From contig JAOWBW010000425.1 in the NCBI GenBank assembly GCA_026119855.1, forward strand, positions 372,001 through 436,000: a stretch of DNA of 64,000 nucleotides, read 5' to 3'. Made by a program: the position numbers and the translations under genes. The first letter of the stretch is position 1. Each line of letters starts with the position of its first letter. Shown piece after piece: positions 30,421 through 42,124 of this stretch. The notes below the pieces were generated by a model. The model had not been told where the DNA came from. It made no database searches and saw nothing but the letters and a program-made list of their open reading frames with translations. This DNA is from Campanula takesimana. Lineage: Eukaryota; Streptophyta; Magnoliopsida; Asterales; Campanulaceae.

Positions 30421-33400
30421 TTACAACACCGTGTCAACTTGCTCGTCATCACCCCCAATCAGTTCATCAATCATAGCTTCACTCTCTTCACGAGCTCTCT
30501 CAGCTTCCCTCCTAGCCAACACCGTGTCAACGTTCTCGGGAAGTAGCTCGGGAGCGACCCAGGGATCTTTCTTATCTGCCTCATCCTCCCCAGCTAGTTG
30601 CTCCAGCTCCTCTGAATTGAAAGGAATCATAGCGTGTGCGCGCCGAGCAAACTCGTTGAATTGAACATTTGATGACTCCACCAAATCAGCTAGCACCTCC
30701 GAGTCTTGAGGAAGCAAACCCCGACCATAGGCATCCCTCAGCCCATGCCTATGACCAGTCTTCCAATAGGGGAAAGCTTTGGACATCAACACCTCCTCAT
30801 ACCTCTCAGATTTTTCATATTCATCAATAATAGCCTCTTTATTAGGCGAGGTGAATGAGGCAAGCGTCTCTTTGAGGTGAGCCAATTCTTGTTCCAAGTC
30901 GTTGGAACGAGCTTGAGCCTCCCTGGTCCGACCTATGGAGAGGCCTAACTCTGCCTGTACCTTATCAACCTTATCCTGCTCGGCCTTTAAGGCTGCCTCA
31001 ACCCTTCTCGCCTCAGCCTGGCTCTCCTCCGCTAACTCTTCAGCAACGGCTGCTTTCCTTCTCTCTTCCTCCAACTCCTTATGAAGCGCGGCCAATTCCT
31101 TCTCCCTCTCAACCAAGGTCGACGCCTTGCTGTTCGCTCGATCCTCCAGTTCTTCGCCGGTCTGAGATAAACGCGCTGCCAAAGTAGAGAGCTACAGAGG
31201 AGAAACAACAGTAAGGAATAAATAAATGGCCAATCAGAAACGAAAGCGTAAACACACGGTGTTACCTCAGAAATAACTAGGCCCATGCGGTCGCGCAGGA
31301 CAGAAGGAGAAGCTAGCTCTTCCTTCAGTCTATCCAGATGATCGAGGTCCACGGCACGACAAAGAACAGCACGACCAAGCCCCACCTTGATACCCGTACG
31401 TGCGTTCAGATTTAGGCCCCTCAACGGGGTCACGCCCCCCAACTGGTTGGCAATGCTATCAATATCCTCCTCAGTGCACGCCTTGGCAATCTCCTCCCTA
31501 ATGACAAAACCTCTAGCGATTGGCTTTTTTGCCAAAGGGATGTGGTCGTCGGGATCTTGAGAGCGATCCCTTTTCTTGGACGTCGCCGTCTCTGGGCGAT
31601 CTGTGAGCTTTCTGGCGACATCGGGACGAGGTATAGCTGCAGAGGAACCTCCTGTCTTCACCAACCCTCCTGACTCCCTCGTCTTCAACCCGTCATGACT
31701 TGCCAGAGGAACATTGGCTGGCGCCTTCTTTGTCAGCTCAGCCTGACGGGTTTTAGAACGCTCTTTGGACAGCGTTGAGTTGGTACTCTTGTTCAAATTG
31801 CCGAGCTGACGAAAGGACAACTTGGTCTTTTTCTTCTGTGCATCAGCCACGAGTTGCTCTCCATGACCACTCATATCTGCACGAGAAATAATGAAACAAT
31901 TAGACTCCGATGAGATAAGACTGAGAAGTACAAGTTTAAATTTCACCCCCGAAATGCTCGAACTTCCAACACGGTGCAGACGAGCTCAAACACAAGAGGC
32001 AGTCCACCTCGAATACACAACCTTCATGCATCACCCATCCAGGATAACGACGATCTCGAGCTATGGAGACAAGGGGCTCGACTCCCTCATCATAACAGCC
32101 AGCCAAACCAGCTCGCGCAAAATAACACGCCCGTGTCTCAAGCTCCTCCCAGTTCACTGCCCAATCATCTCCCTCGTGGGGACCAACCAGTTGAGTTAAT
32201 GCCTTCTCTAAGTCATCGCTCCAGTCAGGCTCCCATACTTCCGAACCCCGACCAAGTTTTCCCTGAGAACAGTCAAACTCCCATCCATTCCTGCTCTCAA
32301 CCAATATTATATGGTTAGCAAAGGAGTTGAGCTTCCATGGAAAGGCATGAAGCAAACGAGGAGCGCTGGGGACAGCACCCAAACAGACCGTTTTATAAGG
32401 GGGATCCGCTCCCTTGCTCTTCACTCGGGATATCCTAAAGAACTTCCTGAACACGCTCATACATGGTTCGAAACCAAGATGGCGACAAACAACCAAAAAA
32501 CTGTTTATCGATCTGATGGCATTAGCCACGAGCTGGATGGGTACCGACGCGGTTCCTGTCAAAAACTGATTAAGGAAAGGGTCCATAGGCAGCCTAAGGC
32601 CCTGTTCAAACTGACCGACATAAAAGGCCACTCGCTCTTTATCCCTTATTAATGAATCAATGGGCACGCTCCCCTTGGGAACGTAAGTTATTTTGTAGTC
32701 AGCTCGGCTTATTCTGTACTCCGAGTATACTTTATTGACTAGCTTTATTTGATACGCCGTTGGTCGGTGGTGGGGAGAGACACGCTGTAAATCACCGGAT
32801 GAAGGTTCAGCGCCCAATTGGCGAGAAGACATAAGTGTGGCCGACCGAGCAAGTTCCTTCTCTATATAGTCAAAACCCATATTCTCAATAATTCTACTGT
32901 CCGCCTCATCCTCATCACGACCTCAACATGCATTCGACTCTCCACATCACATCCTCCATCCTCGCTCCTTGAGACAGTATCTTCTTCGCCCTCTAAGGGA
33001 AAGGGTCTCGTGCTCGTTTCCTCAACATGGCGATACGAGGAAATGGGGTCTACGTCGAGCACCACCTCGTCCGAGGCAAGCTCAAACTCATTGTCGGGAT
33101 CATCAACGAGCATAAGTTGGTGCGGGGAAGCAGACCCAACCTTTGTTGACGAATCCTTCTGAGACATACCTGCAAGAGTAACATGGGGGCCAGACCCCGT
33201 ATCAAAAGCCGAGCTGAAGCTCGTTTGGGGCCCAGACCCCCCTACGGAACTGGCGCGCGCTAAAGTAAACGGGGAAGAGAATTTCCCCCAAACGTATAAT
33301 ACGTTGCTAAGTGCCCAAGGAGGATATTAAAACTCGTAAGGTGCACCATGCTAGGATCATCACGACCTAGAAATTCCTCGCCATTAAAAGCGGGCAGTTT

Positions 33401-33529
33401 CAGATCGTCTGTAATTTGGTGGGACCCCAGAAACTTCCGAACGGCCCCTAAGCTCAACCTTTTCCAACCACCTGGCGCACTAACATACACCAGCTTGGTC
33501 TGCTCATGATAGCAAAACTCCGGCGGCAT
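30421..33529 (-). CDS. Antisense gene of the Tat element (gypsy-type transposon domain plus coiled coil)
   Basis: Tat-group elements such as Grande carry an extra gene on the opposite strand; its role is unknown. Minus-strand coding blocks are 33529-33260 (MPPEFCYHEQTKLVYVSAPG), 33167-32862 (acidic), 32880-31950 (VNKVYSEYRISRADYKITYV, AFPWKLNSFANHIILVESRN; like the Pfam putative gypsy-type transposon domain), 31881-31268 (Lys/Arg-rich, MSGHGEQLVADAQKKKTKLS) and 31196-30421 (Glu/Ala-rich coiled coil ending EQVDTVL). GT-AG introns fit at about 31267-31197 and just before 31881 (acceptor TCTCGTGCAG). A frame change near 32900 may be a single-base lesion. The joints to the first block are not resolved. 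Confidence 0.7.
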
Positions 33530-34230
33530 CTCTGAAGAAATAGCCTGTTACTTGCCGGAAACGCTTCGCCGGCACCGGAAAATTCAAATTTTCCGGCGAC
33601 ACAACCCAGAAAAAGAAGAAAAACAACAAAAAAATCCGAAAATAAACGGCGAAGTTAAGAGCACAAAGCAATTTACCTGGTTAGCAAAGGATTGAACGGT
33701 AATGAACAGTGAAAGACGTCGAAATATTTGTCGCCGGCGAAGCTTCTAGGGGTCGTCTCTCTTCTCTGAGGGGCGCAAAGTGACGGACGGAGGGGGGAGG
33801 CAAAGGTTTTTATATTCTCAAAACGGGTCAAACCCGTGAACCGACCCGAACCAACTGACGACCCGTTGGATCAATCATTCAAACGTCCTTTCCGTGCCTC
33901 GATTACCCAAACGGCGCCGTAGCTCAGAAGACACCCCAAACGTCCCATCGTCCTTGTCACACCTAAAAGCCTGCAACCGCCAGTCTGATCGTCCATTGAT
34001 AAGGCACCACGTGTCCTAGCGGCTACGGATCATCCGCTTGGGAAAAGCACTCTGTCAGATCGCTAAAAACTCGTGCTCAGGAACTTACCTCGCTTCAACA
34101 AAAAGCAGCGAGCCGGGGGAAAATATGTTGATATGTTTAACTTCCTACGTACGACTTCAAGGAATTAATAGCCAAGGAACGTCCCTAGCAAATTGGGAGA
34201 TGCTTCCAGCTCTCAACTCGTTCGAGCAAG
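33530..34230. other. Tat 3' untranslated region / antisense gene promoter region
   Basis: Non-coding for gag-pol. This sequence lies upstream of the antisense gene and therefore should hold its promoter. No clear TATA or further ORF is seen. Confidence 0.5.
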
Positions 34231-34244
34231 AAGCAGGGGGCCAT
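34231..34244 (+). other. Polypurine tract of the Tat element
   Basis: AAGCAGGGGGCCAT-type purine-rich sequence immediately precedes the 3' LTR, the expected plus-strand primer. Confidence 0.6.
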
Positions 34245-34902
34245 TGAAAGGAATTACCCTAACAGGCCGCCTATCAGGTGGACCGGGCATAATTAAGGCC
34301 GTCCCACGAATGGGCCCAACACTTGAGCCCAGCTCGCCCCCGATCTGGGATGGAGGTCAAGAAGGATCTGATGAGAATAATCCAAAACCAACTCGCCTGT
34401 CAAATCGTTCCAGCTCGTGTAATTCACCGAGCTCGATGTATCGACCTAAGGACAAGGAAAGTTACCGTCAATCAAGTTGTTGGTCCAGATCGTGACGACC
34501 GACCAGTCTAGCCTTCCAGAAGAGCCCAGTGACCGTTCCCTTCTGCTTAGGTCCGGCCCACTAAGGCTAGCTGGGCTTCAGTTCTCAATTCGAAACCCTA
34601 CTATGGATAAGGATGACTCGAGTGACTTCAGACAAGGACATAGCTGACCTCATCCTATCCATAACTTGGGGAGAAGGCCAGTCTTCTATAAAAGGGGACT
34701 CCGACATCCATTTCACAGGTTCACACTCTCACTCACTCTATTAGTCTTTCTATCCCTGAACGGACTGATTTACTCTCACGCCGGAGGGTCTTTGCCGGTG
34801 CAACCCCGGCTAAGCTCACGGTGTTCATTTTGCAGGTCTTAACTAGCATTCCGGGTATCCAAACCACTGATCCGGCCTTTGATCACATTTTGTGCGTGAT
34901 CA
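34245..34902 (+). repeat. 3' LTR of the Tat element
   Basis: 658 bp, colinear with the 5' LTR without indels (constant offset of 11,379), with two substitutions. The TATA box at 34687-34694 could drive transcription outward towards the MITEs and the condensin gene at 35727. Confidence 0.95.
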
Positions 34903-34985
34903 CATATACCAAAATTTGAGCATATTATTTATAGATTTACTTATACCGTATGCCAAAATGTGAGCACATTACTTTGTGAAAAATA

Positions 34986-35245
34986 CTATTTTCGTCTCAA
35001 AATGTTTTTTTTTTTTTTTTTTTTTTTGACGTTACTTTAATGTGTGAAAGAATTTTGAGTAATAATTTTAAATTGATTCAATTATACTAATGAGTTTAAA
35101 ACATGTTATTGATATAACATCAACAATACTCTCTATCAATAACAAGCTTTAGACTTTCACTTAGATAATTAACAAACTAAAAATTATTATTCAAAGTTCA
35201 TTCATTGTAATAGCGAAAAAGTGGAAAAATCATTTTGAAACGGAG
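34986..35245. mobile_element. Diverged Stowaway-like MITE
   Basis: The left end CTATTTTCGTCTCAAAATG and right end CATTTTGAAACGGAG are inverted copies, with TA on both sides. A 23-T run lies near the left end. Confidence 0.7.
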
Positions 35246-35257
35246 TAAAAAATAATA

Positions 35258-35452
35258 CTCCCTCCGTCCCAAAATGATCTTCACACTTTTTTCGCTGTTA
35301 CTACGAATGAACTTTGTGCAATAACTTTTACTGGAAATCTAAAACTTGTTATTGATAATTTTAGATATTCATTACGATAATTGAATTAATCTAACATTAT
35401 TGATCAAAGTAAAGTTGAAAATAGTGTGAAGATTATTTTAGAATGGAGGAAG
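35258..35452. mobile_element. Stowaway-like MITE upstream of CAP-H
   Basis: CTCCCTCCGTCCCAAAATGA at the left and ATTTTAGAATGGAGGAAG at the right are bounded by TA (35256-35257 and 35453-35454). AGTGTGAAGAT is mirrored by ATCTTCACACT. It lies 270 bp before the CAP-H start codon and so may be part of its promoter. Confidence 0.85.
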
Positions 35453-35726
35453 TATTAATGTATTTTTTTTTTTTTTTAAATAATGAACTAAAGTCTTAAA
35501 ATTGACAAGTAAATTGTGTGCAGATTCCTCTCAGTTTTTAATGGCTTAGCGACACTCCGATTTGACTTGTTGAGAAAGTGTACGGTACAAGGTTCAAGTT
35601 TCAAATATAGGAGGGAAACGAAGGAGGCAAGGAAGAAAAACGGAAAAATTAGTACTCCAGTTTTTGGTTTCTTCATCTTCTTCTGCTTGCCGATCAGGTG
35701 ATGAATAGAATCTAGGGTTTATAGCA

Positions 35727-38700
35727 ATGGCGGAAATTCAAAGCCCTAACCCTACCAAGTCGAGAGCTCCCGTGGTAACGCGTCTGCAATCACCAACCAA
35801 CTCCTTTTTAGGCTCCAACGACGATCAACTCGAACGCGCTCAGGCACGCGCCGCCCGTGCTGCTGCTATTCGCCGTAAGTACTTGACTACCAACGATCCC
35901 CCTCAAACTCCGTCTGATAATTGTCTAGACAAGGAACAAATCATCGAGTTGTTCCAAAATTGCATCAAGTTGGCCAGCGAAAATGTATATAGCCTCTATC
36001 TCTCTCTCAAATTTAGGTTACTTTGGTGAATCATCCTTGAATAATGATTAAACTGTTGTTTTCTAGCTAATTTTGCTGTTTCATTTTGGAATGTTGATTT
36101 AGAAAATAAACCAGAAAAATACATGGGATCTGAAGCTTATAGACCACCTGAGCGAGATTATCAACGTCGAAACTGAAAATAACAATTCGGAGACCAACTT
36201 TCAAAAGGTGTTTTTAATACTGTTCTGTTTTTGGGAATTATGTGAATTTAGAATAGCTGTAGTGGTATTAAAAAACCAGTTATGTTTCTCTAATTAATTA
36301 TTCTATGTGTTGAGTAGGCAAGTTTTACTCTGGAAACAGGGGTGAAGATATATTCTTTAAGGGTGGATTCGGTGCATGCCGAAGCATATCAGGTACTTGG
36401 TCGAATCATTCGAGCTGGTGGAGAGGACGAGCAAGGTACTCCTTTTGTTAGTAGGTTCTTGTGCCTAGATAACAAAGTCCTTGGAACTATCTTTCAGTTT
36501 TCCGTTTAACAACATCCAAGATGATCCTAGTAGCTACCAAAGAATTATAAGCTTAAATCGATTCAGGATTTCTTACCACTTTTGCATATTTGACTCGATT
36601 AAGTTTATGCATTGATCCTATCGACTCTTCATGTCTGTGTGTTTTTGATGTTGTGAACACATTATATCTAGTAAGCATGTACTTTTGTTGATTCCCTTCA
36701 TTAGCCGTTTGCTGCTGTCAAAGTGATCCATTGGATCTAGGAACTATGGGTTTGATCTATAATTGAACCTCTGCTCTTTTGTGATGAGGTTGCATCCTTT
36801 TCTCATTAATTTGACAATGGTGCTAATATGTGAGTTCTGCAGAACTTTCTCTTTGATGCTATTGAGTTCCTTTTTCACATGACAAGAATGGTCTGTACAA
36901 TCCTGACATACTATTATCAATATTTACTATTTCACACCGAGTACTTTAGTGGTTAATAAACACACACAACAAAAAATAACGGCTTCTGCATATTTGTCAC
37001 GGACCAATTAGGTTATGATTTGGGAAACTAATGTTTATTGAAGGATTTCTTGTTCATATTTCTTATACTCCCTCCGTCCCAGACCAATGTGCACAAAAAA
37101 TTTCTAACACGGGAAATAAGGAAAGTGTAAAGTGTTAGTGTTGTGCGTATGAAAAGTGAGTAGGAGAGAGAAAGTGTAAGTGTTGCGAGTGAGTATAAAG
37201 TAAGTATGAGAGAAAATGAGTGGGAGGAATAGTAAAGATTCTTTTACTATTTTTAGTAATGTGCCCATTTAAATGGGACTCCCAAAAAGAAAATTTGTGC
37301 CAGGGAGTATATATATTTATACACTCACCACACACATAGTTACCTAGTGCAATGGTTTTGCTAGGAACTCTGGAGGATGTTCATGACACTGGCAACGGAT
37401 CAGATCAGGGTTGTTGTAAGAAAGAGAAGCAGATAGAACAAAAAGTTGTTAGTACTAATTTTATTAGTTTCTTGTGCAATTTTTTAGCAATTGATAGTTA
37501 AACTGCATACTCACTGAAATCATCTTTCCAGATTTCACCGCTATCAACATTGGAGCCTTCTTTGATGCTCTTAATGTGAAGAAGTTTGATGGTGAGTTTT
37601 TCTGTACGTAACAGCTAGTAGGTGATTTTACTGCTTGTAAAGAGTTCTTCTCCTAAAGCCTTCCATTGTCAACACTCATCATGGTAGCTTTCTACTACTT
37701 TTCTAGTTGCATTTGCAGTGGATCCACTTTATTATCAAACATCTGCACAATTCGACGAAGGTGGAGCCAAAGGTCTTTTGTTGAATAACCTAGGAGTTTA
37801 TGGAGTATGCAAGGTGCTTTTTGATTCTCTTGAAGTTCCAAGCAAGTGCATGTTGCATTCTATCCAAGATTGCAACATGGATAAAATTGATCTCTCTTTT
37901 GCTAGAGGTGTGTAAGATTCTTGGGCTCTGCAATTCAAACCCTGTTTTCACCTAGAAGTACCATTTCTTCCCTTATTAATTTCATGCCTTTCTTTTTCCA
38001 GAATACATTGAGCAAATGCTGATGAGCGTGCCTACAGAGCATGAAATATCACCAACTCTAAGGAAAATTATTTGCCAGTTTCACGAGAAAAGCCAGAAGG
38101 TGTCCCACAATTTGGAGGATGCCCAGGAGTTTGCAGGGACCAGTTTTCCCAGTGGTGATAGTGATCTCAACTTGGATAGCAATTCATTTCAGAACTTTGA
38201 GGCAGGGGATACTGACAACGGAGGTGTAGGCGGGGATGATGAAAACTTCACTTTTGGAGATGAAGCTTTTGCAGATCATCACGAGGTATATTACATTTTA
38301 AATGGAAAAATATTTCAATGTCTTTTACTATATTGTAAGTAACTCTCTTATTGCAAGTCCAAAAGTCAGCTAATAAACATTTTCTCTTATACATGCAGGA
38401 TGACAATCCATGTACATCATCTGAAACAGATGTTGATAGAATTTCCGAGGAAATTGCTGTATTTTTGTTCCAAGGGCCGGTATTCACGCAACAAAATGCG
38501 TGGGCAGGACCTGAGCATTGGAAGTATAGGAACCTGAAAGGTTTGTTTTTGAAAAGGTTATGTAATCCACTGTTTTGGAATCTCTGTTAGTAGGTATTTG
38601 ACGTTTTGTGTGACATCTCATTTGTATGTGCAGAAGATGTTACCAAGTCAGAGAGCAAACAGATTTGACAGCAAGGAAGTTCCCAAGAAATAGACCTGCC

Positions 38701-41700
38701 GAACCAGATATCGACTTTATGAGGTCTTTGGATGAAAACATAACTGAATTCTTTGCTCCACCGAAAAGACCAAAGATGCTTTTGCTTCCGGCCAATAGAT
38801 TGTGTCCAGAGAGTAAACTTCCTGAAGACTGCCATTACCAACCAGAGAATCTTGCCCGATTGTTTCTCCTTCCTAGTGTAATGGTAATGTGAGCTTCATA
38901 TTGCTGAAGTTTATAGTTGGGGTTACTATTCCATATGCTGCAGTATATTGGTCAACCTTAATTCTGTGATGTTGAGTCATTTTCAGATTGAAATTTATGC
39001 CTCACTGCTTGTTAGAGTAGTCCTAAAACATATGGACTACAAAGTACTTAAGTGTAGCTGCTAGCGCAGTGCCATCTAGCATGGCGTAATATTAGATTTT
39101 GCAATCAAATGTGTTTTGAGATCCTAAAGGTATGCATAGCCTTATATACAGAAGTTGAAACCTGATTGGGATGCGATTTGAGTTGGGTTGGACTAGCTTC
39201 CTCTAAAACTCTTTGATTGTGCTATCCTGTTCACAAGTCCTACCCTACCTTAAGATATTCAAACTAGCTTTCAGTTCTACCTGACACTTTTAGTTATATA
39301 TGCACACATCATCAATCGTATGTACTAATGCTTTGTTGGTGTTGTAGTGAATTTCAATATATATACTCCCTCCGTCCCACCTCACTTGAGACTTAAGACG
39401 TGGGCACAATAACTAAGGAAAAAGAATAAAATATGGAAAATGTGTGGTATAAAATGAAGAGAGAGAATGAGTGGGGTTAATAGTAGGTTGGTTGAATGAA
39501 TTGTGTGGTGGAAAATGAAGAGAGGGAATGAGTGGGTGGAGTAGATTGAATATAAAATTATAAAAAGATTACCATTTTAGGGAGTCTCAAGTGAAGTGGG
39601 ACGAACCAAAAAGGAAATAAGTCTCAAGTGAGGTGGGACGGAGGGAGTATATATATACAATTTAACAATGTATAGTATATACACTGTACACACACCATCT
39701 ACAGTGTTGAGGCTGACACAACTCATATTTCTTCTTGCAGTGCTTGGAAAAGGAAAAAGAAAAAGTTCAGGTATTTGTTTTTGCGTAGTTGTATTACCCT
39801 GTTGCTTCTTTTTTATGCTTGGCTAGAAAAATAAAGGTAGTCAGCTCAGATGCTTCAATATGGTGCTACTATGTAAATATGTTTGTTTCTGATTTTTGAC
39901 CAGTGGTCATGATAATTTGAAGTTCCTACTATAGCTGTCGGATCAATGTACATACATTCGTGTGAAATAGCTTGGCTTTCCTAGTTCCTATTACCTCTGT
40001 TGGATCAATTTACATACATTTGGACTTCCTTTTGATGGTTAATCTTTCGTCAAAAGCACATGAAACAAGTTATTTAATCACGCTGAGCATAATAGGAATG
40101 GATCATTACAAAGCATTAAGTTTCTTACTCAGGAACTTTGGTTTTTGTTCATCATGATGCATAAAGATATACTCCCTCCGTCCCGGTAGAAGCTTCACCA
40201 TTTTGAGAGTGCACAAGAATTAAGAAAAGTGATGAATGGGAAATGGGTTGTGAGAGGGAAGAAGTGAGTGGTATGACAAGTGGGACCCATAGTTTAAATG
40301 TGTGTGGGGGAAAAGTTAGTGGGTATGACAAGTGGGGACCACAATTTATGTATGTGAGAGGAAAAAGTGAGTGGGGATGACAAGTGGGGCTTAAATTTAT
40401 AACCATTTTAGGAAAGGTGAAGCAATCAACGGGACATCCATTTGGGTAATAAGTGAAGCTTCAAATGGTTCAAATGGGACGGAGGGAGTACATTATTTGT
40501 CAATATCATGTAAAGATTTTGCTATTTTATTGCCTTCCCTGATGATTTTGTGTTCTCTTATCTTCCCAGATGATAATTCAAGGGAACCAAATAGAACTTC
40601 TCAAGAACAAGTTCCCTCATGGGATAATGGAAGTGTTTTTGGTGGGGATTTTGATGATGTATGCTCTCATAATGATGTTGACGACCCCAGCGGACTTGTA
40701 TCCCATCCTCGGCAGGTTTGTTTGTCTTTCACCCTTCCTTCTCCCTTTTCCTGGTCTTCCAATCAGTGACTTGCTTGGTAAAAATGTTTCTTCATAGAAG
40801 AGATTTATTCCATTTTGCTGAACATAGTGCCATTGTTATTCCAAAGCTTACACTTTCTGATTATCAAAACTCAGGTAAATAAGATAGATGTTCATTATGA
40901 CAAAACATCTAAACAAGTCGATGTACACATGCTGAAGAAAACTCTTTGGGATCACATTCAAGAATCTACTCGAGCGACTGAAATGGTGAGATTTCAGTGT
41001 CTTCCGTCCTGGATCTTTGTTCACGATTATATCTGTATTATTGAGAAACCGCTTCATACTCCCACCCTTCCTAATATAGGTCATTTTAGGTTTCTTATTT
41101 TGTTCCAAAATATAATTCATTTTAGCTACTTAAATTTACCTATAATCACACCAACTACTTCATTTGATGATAGTAATAAACATGATAACAATAAACATGG
41201 CTGAAAATCTATTAAGGGCCAAAAGATTCTAAGAGTCCACCAATGACAATACATGTTTTACCTACCCATATTCTTTTTGGTATAACATTAATTTGAAAAT
41301 TTTAATTTGGACTCTAAAAGTTATGGTAATAATGAGTAATATTGGAGTGTCATTAATACAGTAAAACTTACGGCAATATATGTGAAAAACTCTAAAATGA
41401 CTTATATTTAGAAACGGAGGAAGTAAGCTATTTTAGATTTATCCTCACTTCCACCATTAATCAATGGTCCTTACTCTTTCCATCTCATGCAAATAGATGG
41501 ATCTGTGACTCGTTTTGTTTCTTGTTGTTGCTAGGTTTATGAAGGCACAATTTCTTTCAAAGATGTTTTAGCCACCTTTCCCGATGACTGTGAAGCTGCA
41601 CCAGCAAAGGATATATCACCTCATTTGTGCTTCATTTGCTTATTGCATCTAGCGAATGAACACAACTTAAGCATATACGAGTGCCAAACCTTGGATGATT

Positions 41701-41744
41701 TCAGAGTCCATCTCCCTTCTGCATGTAGAAAGAAACTAACTTGA
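35727..41744 (+). CDS. CAPH: Condensin complex subunit 2 (kleisin CAP-H/Barren), 13 exons
   Basis: CAP-H bridges the SMC2/SMC4 heads and recruits HEAT subunits in condensin I, which compacts mitotic chromosomes. Exons: 35727-35984, 36103-36207, 36318-36435, 37365-37444, 37532-37591, 37707-37907, 38002-38285, 38399-38540, 38634-38883, 39741-39770, 40570-40715, 40875-40985, 41535-41744; all introns GT-AG. The total is 1,995 nt, about 665 residues, the usual plant length. Landmarks: WDLKLIDHLSEIINVETENN (N-terminal kleisin helix region), YSLRVDSVHAEAYQVLGRI, FDEGGAKGLLLNNLGVYG, LPEDCHYQPENLARLFLLP, VNKIDVHYDKTSKQVDVH and a C-terminal winged-helix-like block DISPHLCFICLLHLANEHNL. Three exons (5, 9 and 10) each change frame by one base at short homopolymers (near 37560, 38667 and 39746). 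This means either recent pseudogenisation or consensus errors in the assembly. Four introns carry Stowaway-like MITEs. Confidence 0.88.
37068..37307. mobile_element. Stowaway-like MITE in CAPH intron 3
   Basis: CTCCCTCCGTCCCAGACCAA at the left and TTTGTGCCAGGGAG at the right, with TA at 37066-37067 and 37308-37309. The interior has the GTGTGAGTGAGTATAAAG-type words usual in these elements. Confidence 0.8.
39366..39647. mobile_element. Stowaway-like MITE in CAPH intron 9
   Basis: CTCCCTCCGTCCCACCTCAC and its near-perfect inverted copy GTGAGGTGGGACGGAGGGAG, with TA on both sides. The interior contains a direct repeat around GAGAGAATGAGTGGG. The well-preserved ends imply a young insertion. Confidence 0.92.
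40172..40488. mobile_element. Stowaway-like MITE in CAPH intron 10
   Basis: CTCCCTCCGTCCCGGTAGAA on the left and AAATGGGACGGAGGGAG on the right, TA on both sides. GAAGCTTCACC is mirrored internally by GGTGAAGC. Several GACAAGTGGGG repeats fill the interior. Confidence 0.9.
41059..41423. mobile_element. Stowaway-like MITE in CAPH intron 12
   Basis: CTCCCACCCTTCCTAATATA and the inverted right end TTTAGAAACGGAGGAAG, TA duplication at 41057-41058 and 41424-41425. Subterminal GTCATTTTAG is mirrored by CTAAAATGAC. Confidence 0.8.
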
Positions 41745-42024
41745 TCCAGGCATGATGATGAAACAAAACTTATTCAAGGATAAGGTAATTCAACACAAGC
41801 TCTTTTGGACTCTTATCAAGCTGTTATGGCATATATATAAAATCCCGTTTCCATGATTTTGTCTATATTATTTTATGGAAATCATCTCGTGAGTCATATG
41901 TCAGACATTTGTTTCAGTAAATGTAGTACGGAGTAATCTACTTATTTGCTTCTGTGAATCATCCTTTTAGTTCTATAAATAGATCTAACTTTTACTTTAG
42001 ACTGGTACGTGCTTCAGCATTCTT
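41745..42024 (+). other. CAPH 3' flank/UTR
   Basis: AT-rich sequence following the stop codon, up to the assembly gap. No further gene is visible. Confidence 0.5.
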
Positions 42025-42124
42025 NNNNNNNNNNNNNNNNNNNNNNNNNNNNNNNNNNNNNNNNNNNNNNNNNNNNNNNNNNNNNNNNNNNNNNNNNNNN
42101 NNNNNNNNNNNNNNNNNNNNNNNN
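42025..42124. other. Assembly gap (100 N)
   Basis: Exactly 100 Ns, a conventional gap size, so the real distance is unknown. It cuts the copia LTR that resumes at 42125. The left end and left target duplication of that element are therefore not visible. Confidence 0.99.

Larger units (their letters stand above)
22866..34902 (+). mobile_element. Full-length Tat-lineage Ty3/gypsy LTR retrotransposon
   Basis: Two 658-bp LTRs (22866-23523 and 34245-34902) both begin TG and end CA. They are flanked by the 5-bp target duplication CATAT (22861-22865 and 34903-34907). The internal region holds a gag-pol frame with domain order Gag, protease, RT, RNase H, a second RNase H and integrase. A tandem-repeat block and an antisense gene follow. 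The second, archaeal-type RNase H and the antisense gene place it in the Tat group (relatives of Grande, Retand and Ogre). The LTRs differ at only two positions, so insertion is recent. Confidence 0.95.

Noticed and set aside
31891..33162. Several plus-strand ORFs of about 100 codons
   Set aside because: Shadows of the antisense gene of the Tat element.
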